Assembly (NCBI RefSeq): GCF_964023145.1
Contig: NZ_CAXIED010000001.1
Location: 496,001-560,000, forward strand
Source of the DNA: Chlamydia sp. BM-2023
GTDB taxonomy: Bacteria; Chlamydiota; Chlamydiia; Chlamydiales; Chlamydiaceae
Direction of reading: 5' to 3'
Length of the DNA: 64,000 nt
The notes under the pieces were generated by a model. The model saw nothing but the letters and a program-made list of their open reading frames with translations, had not been told where the DNA came from and made no database searches. Position numbers and translations under genes: made by a program. Shown here piece after piece: positions 1-10,817 of this stretch (its first letter is position 1; each line of letters begins with the position of its first letter).

Positions 1-1149
1 TCGAGAATTCGGATGCGCTGCGGGCTTTCCTCCAGGCTTCCAAGGATTCCCATGCCAATCTATAAGACCTTCAGGAGGTTGACTAGTTAAACCCTCCCAC
101 CAAACATCCCCATTCGGAGTTAAGGCAACGTTAGTAAATAAGGAATTCGACTTACATGTCGCCAAAGCATTGGGGTTGGTAGTTGCCGATGTTCCCGGAG
201 CAACACCAAAAAATCCAAATTCAGGATTTACAGCATACAATCGCCCATCAGGACCAGGACGTATCCAAGCAATATCATCGCCAACACACTCGATTTTCCA
301 ACCAGGAATCTTCGGCATTAACATAGCTAAATTTGTCTTACCACAAGCACTAGGGAATGAAGCCGTAAAATACTTCTTCTCTCCCTGAGGATTGGTAACG
401 CCAATTATTAACATATGCTCAGCAAGCCAGCCATGTTGACGCGCTATATAAGAAGCTAAACGTAAAGCAACACACTTCTTCCCAAGTAAGGCATTGCCTC
501 CATAGCCACTTCCAAAAGACATTACACTGCTATCATCTTGGAAATGCACTATACGCATATGCTCAGGATTACAAGGCCAAGGGACATCTTTCTGACCAGG
601 AGATAAAGGATAACCCACACTATGCAAACACTTGTGAAAATCCTTAGAAGTCCCTAGAAACTTTAATACCTCAGCTCCCATACGTGTCATGATCTTCATA
701 GAACAAACAACATAGGGAGAATCTGTAATTTCAACACCAACAAGTGAAAAAGGAGAGTTTAAAGGCCCCATGCAAAAAGGAACTACATAAAGAGTTCTTC
801 CCTGCATGCAGCCTCTAAACAGGCCTTGCAGCTCTTTACGCATCTCTTGAGGATCTCGCCAGTTATTTGTAGGGCCGGCCTCCTCTTTGTTCGAAGTGCA
901 AATAAAAGTAAATTGTTCAACACGAGCAACATCGTCAGGAGACGAACGAACTAAAAAACAATTAGGATGTAAATCAGGATTCAAAGGAATGAAAACTCCG
1001 GAATCTTTCATCATGCTACAAAGTTCTGCATACTCACGATCAGAACCATCACATATACGAACATCCTTAGGAGTTACTAATTCGGCGACCTCTTGGATCC
1101 ACTTCTTTAATCCTTCATGCTGAATCTCATTTTCCCACGCACTGATCAT
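1..1149 (-). CDS. pckG: Phosphoenolpyruvate carboxykinase (GTP), 5' part; continues beyond the window
   Basis: Converts oxaloacetate and GTP to phosphoenolpyruvate, linking the TCA cycle to gluconeogenesis. The first 383 codons are visible; the C-terminal third lies off the left edge. GTP-PEPCK hallmarks are seen: the phosphate-binding loop [12 protein letters not shown] near residues 263-274, which contains the family's reactive cysteine, and the following CVGDDIAW motif. The ATG overlaps the mreB stop as ATGA, so translational coupling to mreB is likely. The protein is the GTP-dependent type, not the ATP type of E. coli. Identification is firm; only the missing end limits it. Confidence 0.95.
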   Translation of the reverse strand, partial: MISAWENEIQHEGLKKWIQEVAELVTPKDVRICDGSDREYAELCSMMKDSGVFIPLNPDLHPNCFLVRSSPDDVARVEQFTFICTSNKEEAGPTNNWRDPQEMRKELQGLFRGCMQGRTLYVVPFCMGPLNSPFSLVGVEITDSPYVVCSMKIMTRMGAEVLKFLGTSKDFHKCLHSVGYPLSPGQKDVPWPCNPEHMRIVHFQDDSSVMSFGSGYGGNALLGKKCVALRLASYIARQHGWLAEHMLIIGVTNPQGEKKYFTASFPSACGKTNLAMLMPKIPGWKIECVGDDIAWIRPGPDGRLYAVNPEFGFFGVAPGTSATTNPNALATCKSNSLFTNVALTPNGDVWWEGLTSQPPEGLIDWHGNPWKPGGKPAAHPNSR

Positions 1150-2246
1150 ACCATATTTCCTTTGCGTTTCTTAAATTGATCTAGGTGTTCTAAAGCTTTC
1201 CCTGTCCCTAGGCAAACAGCAAGTAAAGGATGAGGCGCAGTAATCACCGACAGCCCTGTATTTTTACTCAAAGCCTTGTCAAGACCCTTAATCAAAGCCC
1301 CGCCACCAGCTAATACCATACCACGCTCAACTAAATCCGCAGAAAGCTCGGGAGGGCATTTCTCTAAAGTTAAACGCACGCACTCAATAATTTGTTGGAT
1401 AGGCTCTGCTAAACATTCACGAATTTCAACAGAGTTAATCCTCTTGGTTATTGGCAATCCCGCAACTTGATCGCGACCACGAACTTCCATTTCAAGTTCC
1501 TGATCACCTAAAGGATATGCTGAACCAATAGTAATTTTAATTTCTTCGGCAGTACGCGGGCCAATCATAAGATTGTAAGTACGACGCATATAATTAATGA
1601 TACACTCGTCAAACTCATCACCAGCAATACGTAAAGAACGAGATTCTACAATTCCCCCTAGGGAAATAATTGCAATCTCGGTAGTTCCACCACCAATATC
1701 AATAATCATACTGGCAGCAGGCTCATGAACAGGAAGATCCACACCAATAGCTGCAGCCATCGGCTCTTCTATCAAAATTACCTCTTGAGCTCCTGCGTGC
1801 AAAGCAGAATCCTCAACGGCTCGCTTTTCCACACCAGTAATCCCTGAAGGTACCGCTATTAAAATTCTCGGGCGAAACATACTGCGTGAAGGAGTAACAC
1901 GTTTAATCAACGCTTTTAACATTCCCTCAGCAATTTCAAAATCCGCGATTACCCCATCCTTCATAGGACGAACAGCCATAATCTTACGGGGAGTTTTGCC
2001 TAACATGGCTTTAGCTTTATGACCAACAGCAAGGACAGTGTGCGTCTGAGCATCAACAGCTACAACAGAAGGCTCACTAAGCACAATACCCCGTCCACGA
2101 ACATACACTAAAGTATTCGCAGTTCCTAAATCGATACCAACATTACCAGAAAAAAAGTTGAAAACTTTATCAAAACGACCTAAAGTTTTGTTATATAATC
2201 GATTGGAAAGATGTTTTATTTTAAATAAGCTTCTATGTGGGCTCAT
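1146..2246 (-). CDS. mreB: Rod-shape actin homologue MreB
   Basis: Bacterial actin that forms membrane-associated filaments directing peptidoglycan synthesis. Chlamydiae lack FtsZ, and MreB is known to act in their polarised division. The 366-residue protein carries the phosphate-1 motif GIDLGTANT at residues 37-45 and the actin-fold segment [11 protein letters not shown] further on. The motif sits about 20 residues later than in E. coli MreB, so there is a basic, hydrophobic N-terminal extension; an extended N-terminus with a membrane-targeting role has been described for chlamydial MreB. It lies 4 bases after the SNF2 gene and overlaps pckG by 4 bases, so the three are probably one transcript. 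Confidence 0.96.
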   Translation of the reverse strand: MSPHRSLFKIKHLSNRLYNKTLGRFDKVFNFFSGNVGIDLGTANTLVYVRGRGIVLSEPSVVAVDAQTHTVLAVGHKAKAMLGKTPRKIMAVRPMKDGVIADFEIAEGMLKALIKRVTPSRSMFRPRILIAVPSGITGVEKRAVEDSALHAGAQEVILIEEPMAAAIGVDLPVHEPAASMIIDIGGGTTEIAIISLGGIVESRSLRIAGDEFDECIINYMRRTYNLMIGPRTAEEIKITIGSAYPLGDQELEMEVRGRDQVAGLPITKRINSVEIRECLAEPIQQIIECVRLTLEKCPPELSADLVERGMVLAGGGALIKGLDKALSKNTGLSVITAPHPLLAVCLGTGKALEHLDQFKKRKGNMV

Positions 2247-2250
2247 AGCA

Positions 2251-5200
2251 TCATATCTGTAGCAATTCTAGTACTTCTTCCCAAGTTAACTTGGAAACGA
2301 CTTCATCATCAGAGTTGATCACTTTCTTTACAAGGCTCTTTTTCCTGTTTTGGAGAGATAGTATTTTTTCCTCAATCGTATTTAACGTAACTAACTTATA
2401 CGAAGAGACCGAGCGACTTTGACCTATGCGATGCACACGATCTGTAGCCTGATTTTCTACAGCAGGGTTCCACCACATATCATAGTGAATCACAGTATCA
2501 GCACCAACAAGGTTCAAGCCCGTTCCACCAGCTTTTAAAGAAATCAAGAAGACTAATAAACCTGGATCCTCATTAAATTGGTTCACAATTTCCAATCTGT
2601 TCTTGGTGGAACCATCTAAATAAACAAAACGTACACCACGAACTTCTAAGTCTTTTCTAATGATGCTCAACATCTTCGTATACTGACTGAAAAGAACCGT
2701 CTTGTGTCCTGATTCAACAAGAGAAGAAAGAAGATCCATAAGCATATCGTACTTTGCAGAATCCCCCGGCTCAGGAACATCCTTAGCAAAAATAGCCGGG
2801 TGGCAGCAAATTTGTTTTAAACGCGTAAGCGTTGCAAGAACATGAATATGTATACGGTCAAATCCTTCTTGTTTTACCAAACGAGAAAGCTCTTTCTTCG
2901 CCGAAGCAGCATAAGAATGATAGAGCTCTTTTTGAGACTCTGTAAGATGACAGTGATACAAAATTTCCGAAACAGGAGGCAAATCTTCCAAAACATCTTC
3001 TTTCATACGGCGAAGAATAAAAGGAGCTACCTTCTTCTTTAAAGCAACCATATTGTCAGCTTTATTGCCCATATAGTTGCCCGTACGAATGTACTTGCCT
3101 ACAAAGCGATCGTAACTGCTTAATAAGCCAGGCATTAAAAAGTCAAACAAGCTCCACAGCTCTTCTAAAGAGTTTTCTATCGGAGTTCCTGTTAAGATTA
3201 AGCGATGACCCGAACGAATCATCTTCACAGACTTTGCATTACGCGTCGTGCGATTCTTAATATGATGAGCTTCATCTAAAACTACATAGTCAAAGACAAA
3301 ATCCTTATAAATATCGATGTCCTTCTGTAGCAAATTATAGGAAGTAATCGCCACATCATATTCGGATAAAGAAGCAAGTTGTCTGCGTCTATGGGAAGGA
3401 ACTCCGTCAACTATCATAGTTTTAAAGTCTGGATTAAACTTACGGAATTCTTCTTTCCAGTTATATACCAAAGAAGTTGGACAAACAATCAATGAGCAGC
3501 CCGTCCCTTTTTCTAATCTACTTTGGGTAATAGCAATAATAGCCTGTAAGGTCTTTCCAAGACCCATATCATCAGCTAAAATACCATTGAGATGCATTTT
3601 TCTAAGACGCTCTAACCAATGAATTCCTTCTGTTTGATAACTACGCAATGTAGCTTGTATCTGCTCAGGAATCGCTTGGAAGTCAAAAGCAACCTCTCCA
3701 CGAATTTGTTTTTGGATCTCAGATAATTTGTCAGTCATTGTAAAGTTTACTGGCAAATCTTTGAAAATTTCCGAAGAAATCCCTGTCAAACTCCATAAAG
3801 GACACTTCTCTACAAAGTCATCCAAAACTTTAAAACCGATTTCATTAAAAATCTGAACAACAGGAGAAATCTTTTCTAAATCTAACACTAAAATACAAGG
3901 AAGCTTAGAAGAACTCCCTCTACCTCGGCGAGCAGTTTTAACATGACGCCCTTTCTTGGGAAGCTCCAGGAAACGCTTCTTCGCGCTAATACAATCCCAG
4001 AGTAAATCTAAACTGATTCCCTTCAGCAGACCATGAACCTTAAGTTCTGCTTCGTAAGAATTAATCTCATCACTCTCTTTAAAGGACAGATCAAAAATTG
4101 TTTCATCATAGATAAATTGATCTGAAAGCGTTTCAGGACAGTTAAATGTTATCCTATGCTGATTGTTAGGAATGGTTTCTGTCATGAACTCAACAATCTT
4201 CTTTTCACTCTTTACATGAAAAGCTCCGTCACGCTCGTCATAAATAAAACCAGAAAAGACTTCTTCTATGATCTTACGCTCTTCAACAAGATTCCTCGCC
4301 AAAATACCATCGTCACGGATAAATGAACGGAGATCTTGATACTTTAAGGACATGGAAGCCGCAGGAATCGTAATAGAGTCATAGATAAAGTATAATTTTG
4401 CCTCTAACTCCCCATCTAAATAGCTCATGTTACAAACACCACGCACCTCCTCAACATAAGGAAGAGTGACAAATGAGTTTAAAACTTCAACATTAGCAAT
4501 ATCTGCATACTCTTTAAAAACTGGAAGAGCATTTTCTCTAAAAGAACCAAATAGAGCTTCAGGAATAGTAATGTCGCGTAATCTCGAAAACGAACGTAAA
4601 TGGGCACGTCGAATTTGAGGAGCAAAGTGATGGTAAACATTATGATGAATAATACCAGGAACATTAGACTCTAAAAGAATAGCTTGTTCCGGTTGAAGCT
4701 CATCATCATCTACAAGAATCAAAGGAGTAATTAACACTGCCTTGTAAGGAGTATCAAAGAAATCTAAATTGAACTTCATTTTAGCAGGAGATACCGACCA
4801 ATATAAAGGCTCCTCAAGGTTCCCACAGAACATTCCTGAAAAACTTTCTTTTTCTCCAGATTGCCCTCCTCCACGATCAGCCATCTGGTGCTCGTACATT
4901 TTTGCTAAAATCACACCTAAAGATGTTAACGTAAGATAGGCAGATTTTAATAACTTCTCTTCCGAAGCCTGATTTGCATAACGAACATAGCGAATTAACA
5001 AATCTATTAATTTGCGATCGGAAGCATTGAAAGATTGCATCGTAAAGAAGAAACGACGTCCACTAAGGATAATCGGCTCTTGATACAAAACCCCTTCAAG
5101 GAAAGTTTTAATATTGGAAATATAAAAAGGTTTAGAGCGACCGGGAAGACGTAAAACTAATTGAAATTCGACATGCTGATTCGGTTGGAATACCTCATCA

Positions 5201-5748
5201 TTAGCAGAAACAAACAAAACAGCAAGTTCAGCAGCATTTTTATCCAAATATTCCTTAGGAAGGAAAAATGGATTAGCACTTAAAGCATTTGCCGCATGGA
5301 TGTACTCACTCAGAATCTCTTTTTGATGCTCACGATCCTTTCTTTCTTCTTCTCTTGTTGCCGCAACAACAAAAGTTTCCTGAAGTTCTTTTTTAACTTC
5401 TTCGTTTATTTCCTCATTAGTATCTAAATTGGCTTCTTGAGAATAAGCCACGACCATTTCATTAAAATACTGCTCCAAATAAAACAGCAAAGCAACGATA
5501 TGCTGGCAATCATAGTTGTAAGAACAGTCACAGTTGGAATCTACAGTGTCAGACTCTGAACGATCAACTTCTATTTCACATTCATATACGTTGTCATATA
5601 GTCCCCGAATCTGTGCTCCTATACACACCGATTCCCCATTCATTGAGAGGATTTTCGCATTAATCACAGCTCCCTGGTCAAAAAGTTCCTTGCCATCTTG
5701 CAAAATGTTAGCTGTAAAATCCCTTCGTAATTTGCGAAAATTGAGCAT
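2251..5748 (-). CDS. SWIM-domain SNF2-family DNA-dependent ATPase (CT708-like)
   Basis: Large 1165-residue superfamily 2 protein that probably remodels protein-DNA complexes. The N-terminus has a SWIM zinc motif (C73, C75, C81, H83). The middle region of about 600 residues is not recognised by eye. The C-terminal half holds the two RecA-like lobes: Walker A ADDMGLGKT, DEAHHIKN (motif II), LTGTPIENS (motif III), and RVHRIGQ (motif VI). It starts at an ATG before a 190-base gap shared with tRNA-Gly and is first in a probable operon with mreB and pckG. A paralogue of similar design lies at 21850-25476. The client process is unknown. Confidence 0.92.
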   Translation of the reverse strand: MLNFRKLRRDFTANILQDGKELFDQGAVINAKILSMNGESVCIGAQIRGLYDNVYECEIEVDRSESDTVDSNCDCSYNYDCQHIVALLFYLEQYFNEMVVAYSQEANLDTNEEINEEVKKELQETFVVAATREEERKDREHQKEILSEYIHAANALSANPFFLPKEYLDKNAAELAVLFVSANDEVFQPNQHVEFQLVLRLPGRSKPFYISNIKTFLEGVLYQEPIILSGRRFFFTMQSFNASDRKLIDLLIRYVRYANQASEEKLLKSAYLTLTSLGVILAKMYEHQMADRGGGQSGEKESFSGMFCGNLEEPLYWSVSPAKMKFNLDFFDTPYKAVLITPLILVDDDELQPEQAILLESNVPGIIHHNVYHHFAPQIRRAHLRSFSRLRDITIPEALFGSFRENALPVFKEYADIANVEVLNSFVTLPYVEEVRGVCNMSYLDGELEAKLYFIYDSITIPAASMSLKYQDLRSFIRDDGILARNLVEERKIIEEVFSGFIYDERDGAFHVKSEKKIVEFMTETIPNNQHRITFNCPETLSDQFIYDETIFDLSFKESDEINSYEAELKVHGLLKGISLDLLWDCISAKKRFLELPKKGRHVKTARRGRGSSSKLPCILVLDLEKISPVVQIFNEIGFKVLDDFVEKCPLWSLTGISSEIFKDLPVNFTMTDKLSEIQKQIRGEVAFDFQAIPEQIQATLRSYQTEGIHWLERLRKMHLNGILADDMGLGKTLQAIIAITQSRLEKGTGCSLIVCPTSLVYNWKEEFRKFNPDFKTMIVDGVPSHRRRQLASLSEYDVAITSYNLLQKDIDIYKDFVFDYVVLDEAHHIKNRTTRNAKSVKMIRSGHRLILTGTPIENSLEELWSLFDFLMPGLLSSYDRFVGKYIRTGNYMGNKADNMVALKKKVAPFILRRMKEDVLEDLPPVSEILYHCHLTESQKELYHSYAASAKKELSRLVKQEGFDRIHIHVLATLTRLKQICCHPAIFAKDVPEPGDSAKYDMLMDLLSSLVESGHKTVLFSQYTKMLSIIRKDLEVRGVRFVYLDGSTKNRLEIVNQFNEDPGLLVFLISLKAGGTGLNLVGADTVIHYDMWWNPAVENQATDRVHRIGQSRSVSSYKLVTLNTIEEKILSLQNRKKSLVKKVINSDDEVVSKLTWEEVLELLQI

Positions 5749-5897
5749 TTCTCCTCTAAGCTATAGAGTTCTGATTGAATCAGCTTACTTGTACCTGTTT
5801 ACCCTCGCTAAATCAATGAAAAATTTTATCAGGTGCTTTACCACCTATTTTGACGGGTGTTTTTGCGTTATCTAATACTCACATAGTTGACTAGTCA

Positions 5898-5926
5898 TTG
5901 ATAAAAACTCGTCAAATATCTAGAAT
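5898..5926 (+). promoter_or_regulatory. Candidate sigma66 promoter of tRNA-Gly (and tig)
   Basis: A -35 TTGATA (5898-5903) and a -10 TAGAAT (5921-5926) are separated by exactly 17 bases, placing initiation about 5 bases before the mature tRNA. A weaker pair, TTGACG (5850-5855) and TAATAC (5873-5878), also 17 apart, lies upstream and could be a second start. Read by eye only. Confidence 0.5.
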
Positions 5927-5938
5927 ATCACTTTTCGT

Positions 5939-6010
<72 letters not shown>

Positions 6011-6043
6011 TTTCCTTCCAGAAAAGCTTCAAAAGGTAGTCTT

Positions 6044-7372
6044 GTGTCTCGAAATTTTTCTAACGAGCAATTTTCTGTTAATTTAGAAGAACAACCAGGA
6101 TGTGTTGTTTCTGCTGTTGTGCAGACCACTCCGAACCTCCTAGAAAAACTTCAAAAACAGGCTGTAAAAAAACTCAAAAAAGATGTTGCACTTCCAGGGT
6201 TTCGCAAAGGCAAAGCCCCAGACGAAACAATTATTTCTCGTTACCCTAATCAAGTAACAAAAGAATTGAATCAATTATTGATTCAATCGGCATACCATGC
6301 CCTATCTAATGTAGGAGACCGAAGACCGCTCTCTCCAAAGGCTATTAAATCGACATCAGTAGTAAAAGCTGATTTAAACGAAGGTGGACAAGTAGATTTT
6401 ACTTATGAAGCTTTCCCTGTAATGCCTGATATTTCTTGGGAAAAGCTATCTTTACCTGAAGAAGCTCCTGCAAAAGATATCACAGACGAAGAGATGGAAA
6501 AGGGATTACTCAACATCGCTTACTTCTTTGCGACAAAAACTCCTGTGACACGGCCCTCTCAAGAAGGGGATTTTATTTCTTTATCTCTTCATGTGTCCAA
6601 ACAAGATCAAGAGGAAGTCGCTCCTGCAGCAATTTTTGAAAATAAATATTTCAAACTTTGCGAAGAAGAAATGACAGATTCTTTCAGAGCTAAATTTGTA
6701 GGCATTTCTGCAGGCCATCGTGTTACCGAAGTGATTTCTTCTCCAGAAATTCAATCTTTCCTCAACGGCGATATTTTAACATTCACTGTTAACGCAGTCA
6801 TTGAAGTCGTTGCTCCGGAACTCGATGATGAAAAAGCTCGTCAGCTACAAGCAGAATCCTTAGAAGATCTTCAAAAAAAACTTCGCATTCAACTAGAAAA
6901 TCAAGCAAAAGACAAACAGAATCAGCAGCGCTTTATTGAAGCAGAAAATGCTCTTGCAAGCATTGTAAACTTCGATCTTCCATTATCAATGTTGGAAGAA
7001 CGTAAAGATATGCTAACTAGAGAAAAGCTCTTAAATGCTCGCTTAATTCAATACTGTTCCGATGAAGAACTCGAGAAGAAAAAAGCCGATTTATTAAAAG
7101 AAGCTGAAGAAGAAGCTCAAAAAACTTTAAAATTGTTTTTCCTTGCTAATAAGATTTTCACAGATGAAAAACTTGTGATTAGTCGTGAAGAGCTTCAATA
7201 TATGATGGACGTATGTTCTAGAGAACGTTTTGGCATGCAGCCTCCTCGGGACATCTCTAATGAAGTTTTACAAGACCTAGTAATGGCCGCGCGTGATCGC
7301 TTAACTTACCATAAAGCTCTGGAAAGAGTTCTATCCAAAGCAAAAGAGTTGGCGGCTGCTCCCTCTGCGTAA
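6044..7372 (+). CDS. tig: Trigger factor, ribosome-associated chaperone and prolyl isomerase
   Basis: Binds at the ribosome exit tunnel and shelters nascent chains. The 442 residues are close to the usual length (E. coli 432). The ribosome-docking signature GFRKGKAP is at residues 52-59; an FKBP-type isomerase domain and a helical C-terminal cradle follow. The start is GTG, preceded by an AAAAGG ribosome-binding site at 6031-6036. It sits 33 bases after tRNA-Gly and before clpP-clpX, the common bacterial tig-clpP-clpX order, grouping folding with proteolysis. Confidence 0.96.
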   Translation: MSRNFSNEQFSVNLEEQPGCVVSAVVQTTPNLLEKLQKQAVKKLKKDVALPGFRKGKAPDETIISRYPNQVTKELNQLLIQSAYHALSNVGDRRPLSPKAIKSTSVVKADLNEGGQVDFTYEAFPVMPDISWEKLSLPEEAPAKDITDEEMEKGLLNIAYFFATKTPVTRPSQEGDFISLSLHVSKQDQEEVAPAAIFENKYFKLCEEEMTDSFRAKFVGISAGHRVTEVISSPEIQSFLNGDILTFTVNAVIEVVAPELDDEKARQLQAESLEDLQKKLRIQLENQAKDKQNQQRFIEAENALASIVNFDLPLSMLEERKDMLTREKLLNARLIQYCSDEELEKKKADLLKEAEEEAQKTLKLFFLANKIFTDEKLVISREELQYMMDVCSRERFGMQPPRDISNEVLQDLVMAARDRLTYHKALERVLSKAKELAAAPSA

Positions 7373-7548
7373 ATCCTAGAGGAAAACACTTGACCCAAGA
7401 AAGTCTTAAACATAGAATTCAACATTTTACTGCGTAGGCGTATTTGTAAGCCGATAGCGTAAAAAAAATAGATTATGTTTATTGTTGGAATTGCTTTTAC
7501 GCATTTAAGTATATATGCGAAAAGAAACTATTTTGAGAGGAAATGCAA

Positions 7549-8160
7549 ATGACATTGGTGCCTTATGTGGTCGAGGATACAGGTCGTGGCGAACGCGCCA
7601 TGGATATCTATTCGCGTCTTTTAAAAGATCGCATTGTAATGATTGGCCAAGAAATTACGGAACCACTTGCAAATACCGTCATTGCCCAATTACTTTTCCT
7701 AATGTCTGAAGATCCTAAAAAGGATATTCAAATTTTTATTAACTCCCCAGGCGGATATATCACAGCTGGATTGGCTATTTATGATACCATTCGTTTCTTG
7801 GGCTGCGATGTAAATACCTATTGCATAGGTCAAGCGGCATCTATGGGAGCCCTATTGCTCTCCGCAGGAACAAAAGGTAAGCGCTATGCTCTTCCTCATA
7901 GTCGAATGATGATTCACCAGCCTTCAGGAGGTATTATAGGAACCTCCGCGGATATTCAATTACAAGCAGCTGAAATCTTAACATTAAAAAAACACCTCGC
8001 GAACATTCTTTCCGAGTGTACTGGCCAACCTGTAGAAAAAATCATAGAAGATTCCGAAAGAGACTTCTTTATGGGAGCTGAGGATGCTATCTCCTATGGT
8101 CTAATTGATAAGGTTGTTTCTTCTGCAAAAGACACGAAAGATAAGGATACCGTCTCTTAG
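7549..8160 (+). CDS. clpP: ATP-dependent Clp protease proteolytic subunit (ClpP2 type)
   Basis: Serine protease subunit of the ClpXP complex. The triad is intact: S98 (GQAASMGA), H123 (MMIHQPSGG) and D172, using the 203-residue start. I chose ATG 7549 rather than the in-frame ATG 7543, because the GAGAGG ribosome-binding site (7535-7540) is 8 bases from the former and only 2 from the latter. clpX follows 9 bases after the stop, so this is the ClpX partner. Chlamydiae also have a second clpP elsewhere in the genome (established knowledge). Confidence 0.96.
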   Translation: MTLVPYVVEDTGRGERAMDIYSRLLKDRIVMIGQEITEPLANTVIAQLLFLMSEDPKKDIQIFINSPGGYITAGLAIYDTIRFLGCDVNTYCIGQAASMGALLLSAGTKGKRYALPHSRMMIHQPSGGIIGTSADIQLQAAEILTLKKHLANILSECTGQPVEKIIEDSERDFFMGAEDAISYGLIDKVVSSAKDTKDKDTVS

Positions 8161-8169
8161 AGAGTTATT

Positions 8170-9435
8170 ATGAACAAAAAAAATCTCACTATTTGCTCTT
8201 TTTGTGGGCGCTCTGAAAAAGATGTGGAAAAACTAATCGCAGGTCCCTCTGTATACATTTGCGATTATTGCATTAAACTATGCTCGGGGATTTTAGATAA
8301 GAAACCCGCGGCAACTCCAGCAACGGGATCTGCACCAGAAACAACAACACATAATCCAGATCTTCAGGCCCTCACCCCAAAAGAAATAAAGAAGCATATT
8401 GATGCTTATGTAGTGGGACAGGAAAGAGCGAAAAAAACTATCGCTGTTGCTGTATACAATCACTATAAACGTATACGCGCTCTGTTAAATAATAAACATG
8501 TAAGCTACGGGAAATCCAACGTTTTACTTTTAGGTCCCACAGGATCCGGGAAAACCCTCATCGCTAAAACCTTGGCAAAAATTTTAGACGTGCCCTTTAC
8601 AATAGCTGATGCCACAACTCTTACAGAAGCAGGATATGTCGGTGAAGATGTAGAAAACATTGTTCTAAGACTGTTACAAGCTGCTGATTATGATGTTGCC
8701 AGAGCAGAACGCGGGATAATCTATATTGATGAGATTGATAAAATCGGCAGAACTACAGCGAATGTATCAATTACCCGAGATGTTTCCGGAGAAGGTGTAC
8801 AACAGGCTCTGCTAAAAATCATCGAAGGAACAACAGCAAATGTTCCCCCTAAAGGAGGACGTAAACACCCTAATCAAGAGTATATTCGTGTAAATACTGA
8901 AAATATTCTTTTTATTGTGGGTGGTGCTTTCGTTAACCTAGATAAAATTATAGCAAAACGCTTAGGGAAAACTACAATCGGATTTTCTGACGAGCAAGGA
9001 GACTTCTCTCAACAAGATCGCGATCATCTACTCACAAAAGTAGAAACCGAAGATCTTATTGCCTTTGGTATGATTCCTGAATTTGTCGGCAGATTCAATT
9101 GTATTGTCAATTGTGAAGAGCTCTCATTAGATGAACTAGTCGCCATTCTTACCGAACCAACAAATGCTATTGTAAAACAGTATATTGAGCTGTTTTCAGA
9201 AGAAAATGTGAAGTTGATTTTCGAAAAAGAAGCTTTATATGCTATAGCAAAGAAAGCTAAGCTGGCAAAAACAGGAGCTCGAGCTTTGGGTATGATCTTA
9301 GAAAACCTACTCAGAGATCTCATGTTTGAGATTCCTTCCGATCCAACAGTAGAAGCTATAAGGATTCAGGAAGATACAATCTTAGAGAATAAATCTCCCG
9401 TGATTATCAGAAGAACTCCAGAAGCTATAGCGTAA
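8170..9435 (+). CDS. clpX: ClpX unfoldase of the ClpXP protease
   Basis: AAA+ hexamer that unfolds substrates and feeds them into ClpP. The N-terminal zinc domain has C9, C12, C31 and C34. Walker A GPTGSGKT is at residues 122-129, followed by the pore-loop region [10 protein letters not shown], Walker [10 protein letters not shown], and a C-terminal sensor-2 region (GARALGMI). Length 421 is normal (E. coli 424). It is co-directional with clpP, 9 bases downstream, almost certainly in the same transcript. Confidence 0.97.
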   Translation: MNKKNLTICSFCGRSEKDVEKLIAGPSVYICDYCIKLCSGILDKKPAATPATGSAPETTTHNPDLQALTPKEIKKHIDAYVVGQERAKKTIAVAVYNHYKRIRALLNNKHVSYGKSNVLLLGPTGSGKTLIAKTLAKILDVPFTIADATTLTEAGYVGEDVENIVLRLLQAADYDVARAERGIIYIDEIDKIGRTTANVSITRDVSGEGVQQALLKIIEGTTANVPPKGGRKHPNQEYIRVNTENILFIVGGAFVNLDKIIAKRLGKTTIGFSDEQGDFSQQDRDHLLTKVETEDLIAFGMIPEFVGRFNCIVNCEELSLDELVAILTEPTNAIVKQYIELFSEENVKLIFEKEALYAIAKKAKLAKTGARALGMILENLLRDLMFEIPSDPTVEAIRIQEDTILENKSPVIIRRTPEAIA

Positions 9436-9463
9436 ATTTCTTCTCTTCTTTATTAGGGATGTA

Positions 9464-10696
9464 ATGACAACAATCGCCCTAGAAGCTGCAAAAAAAATTC
9501 TTACAAAGTTGCGTAACGCCGGTTACCAAGCATATTTTGTTGGTGGCTGCGTTCGCGATATGCTTATGGGAAAACCCATAGAAGATATCGACATAGCAAC
9601 TAACGCCCCCCCAGTCATAGTCTCTACTATTTTCCCTGATACCCTAGCTCTGGGCGCAGCTTTTGGAATTATTGTCGTTAAAGAAAGCGATCGCTTATTT
9701 GAAGTAGCCACATTTCGTAGTGATGAAAATTATGAAGATGGCCGCCATCCCGAACGCGTAGTATTCTCATCCATGAAAGAAGACGCCTTAAGACGCGACT
9801 TCACTATCAATGGGATGTATTATGACCCTTTCGAAGACAAACTTTTCGATCTTGTTGAAGGAAGAAGAGATATTGAAAAAGGCATAATTCGCGCTATTGG
9901 ACACCCTAAATTACGTTTCTCTGAAGATAAATTACGTATACTCCGAGCCATACGTTTCAGTGCCTCGTTAGGATTTTCTCTAGATCCTGCTACAGAACGC
10001 GCTGTTATCCGCGAAGCCCCTGCCTTAGTTAATTCCGTATCCCCAGAAAGAATCTGGCAGGAATTAAGGAAAATGCTAAAAAAACATCCCTATGAAGCTC
10101 TTTCTCTGCTCATAAAACTCAAAGTTATTATGACCATCTTCCCTGAGCTTCGTGATGTTCCTTACAGCCTATTACGAACCAATATCGAATTTGCTAAAAA
10201 ACTCAATCCTATAGACTTCCCTGAAATCCTTTTTCTATTACCTTTATTTCAAGGAATCAGCGAAGAAGCTGCTTGCGTAGCTTTTTCCCGTCTAAAAGTT
10301 TCAAATAAAGATTTAAAACTAATACAACTGTGGTACCAAGCTCTTCCACAATTTCAAAATATCAATAATAACCGTGTTTTCTGGGCTAATTTTTTAGCCT
10401 CGCCAACAGCCCATCTATTTTTATCTTTATTCTCTGCCACTCAAAAAGATCCTTCAAAACAACAACATTTCATTGCTCGCGTTCAAGAACTAGAAACTCG
10501 TCTAGAACAATTCATCCTAAGAATTAAAACTGCATCCCCTGTGATTTCTGCTCCTGACCTAATTTCCAGAGGGATTACGCCAGGCCGCCTACTTGGGGAC
10601 CTCTTAAGGGAAGCTGAAATTCTTTCTATAGAAAACGACTGCCTTGACAAGGAAAAAATTTTATTGCTCCTCAAGGAAAAAGGCTTCTGGAAGTAA
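9464..10696 (+). CDS. pcnB: Poly(A) polymerase / CCA tRNA nucleotidyltransferase family protein
   Basis: Class II nucleotidyltransferase that adds nucleotides to RNA 3' ends. The catalytic head is clear: GG at residues 27-28, RD at 31-32, DIDIAT at 41-46 with the two metal-binding aspartates, and RRDFTINGM at 110-118. Length is 410. Motifs alone do not separate poly(A) polymerase from CCA-adding enzyme. The tRNA-Gly in this window lacks encoded CCA, so some family member must have CCA activity. Chlamydial genomes carry two such genes. It starts 28 bases after clpX and may be read from the same promoter. Confidence 0.88.
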   Translation: MTTIALEAAKKILTKLRNAGYQAYFVGGCVRDMLMGKPIEDIDIATNAPPVIVSTIFPDTLALGAAFGIIVVKESDRLFEVATFRSDENYEDGRHPERVVFSSMKEDALRRDFTINGMYYDPFEDKLFDLVEGRRDIEKGIIRAIGHPKLRFSEDKLRILRAIRFSASLGFSLDPATERAVIREAPALVNSVSPERIWQELRKMLKKHPYEALSLLIKLKVIMTIFPELRDVPYSLLRTNIEFAKKLNPIDFPEILFLLPLFQGISEEAACVAFSRLKVSNKDLKLIQLWYQALPQFQNINNNRVFWANFLASPTAHLFLSLFSATQKDPSKQQHFIARVQELETRLEQFILRIKTASPVISAPDLISRGITPGRLLGDLLREAEILSIENDCLDKEKILLLLKEKGFWK

Positions 10697-10817
10697 AATT
10701 CAGAACAAATAAACTTTTCCCTTAAACTCTCAATTGATTTTATTGCTTTAGATTTAATTTTTTAGCTTTTATCATTTTCTTTGTAATTATTCACAAACGA
10801 GATTAATTGAGTTTATC

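Noticed and set aside
170..1470. Open frames on the plus strand opposite pckG and mreB
   Set aside because: They lie wholly antisense to strongly conserved genes and have no recognisable motifs or ribosome-binding sites.
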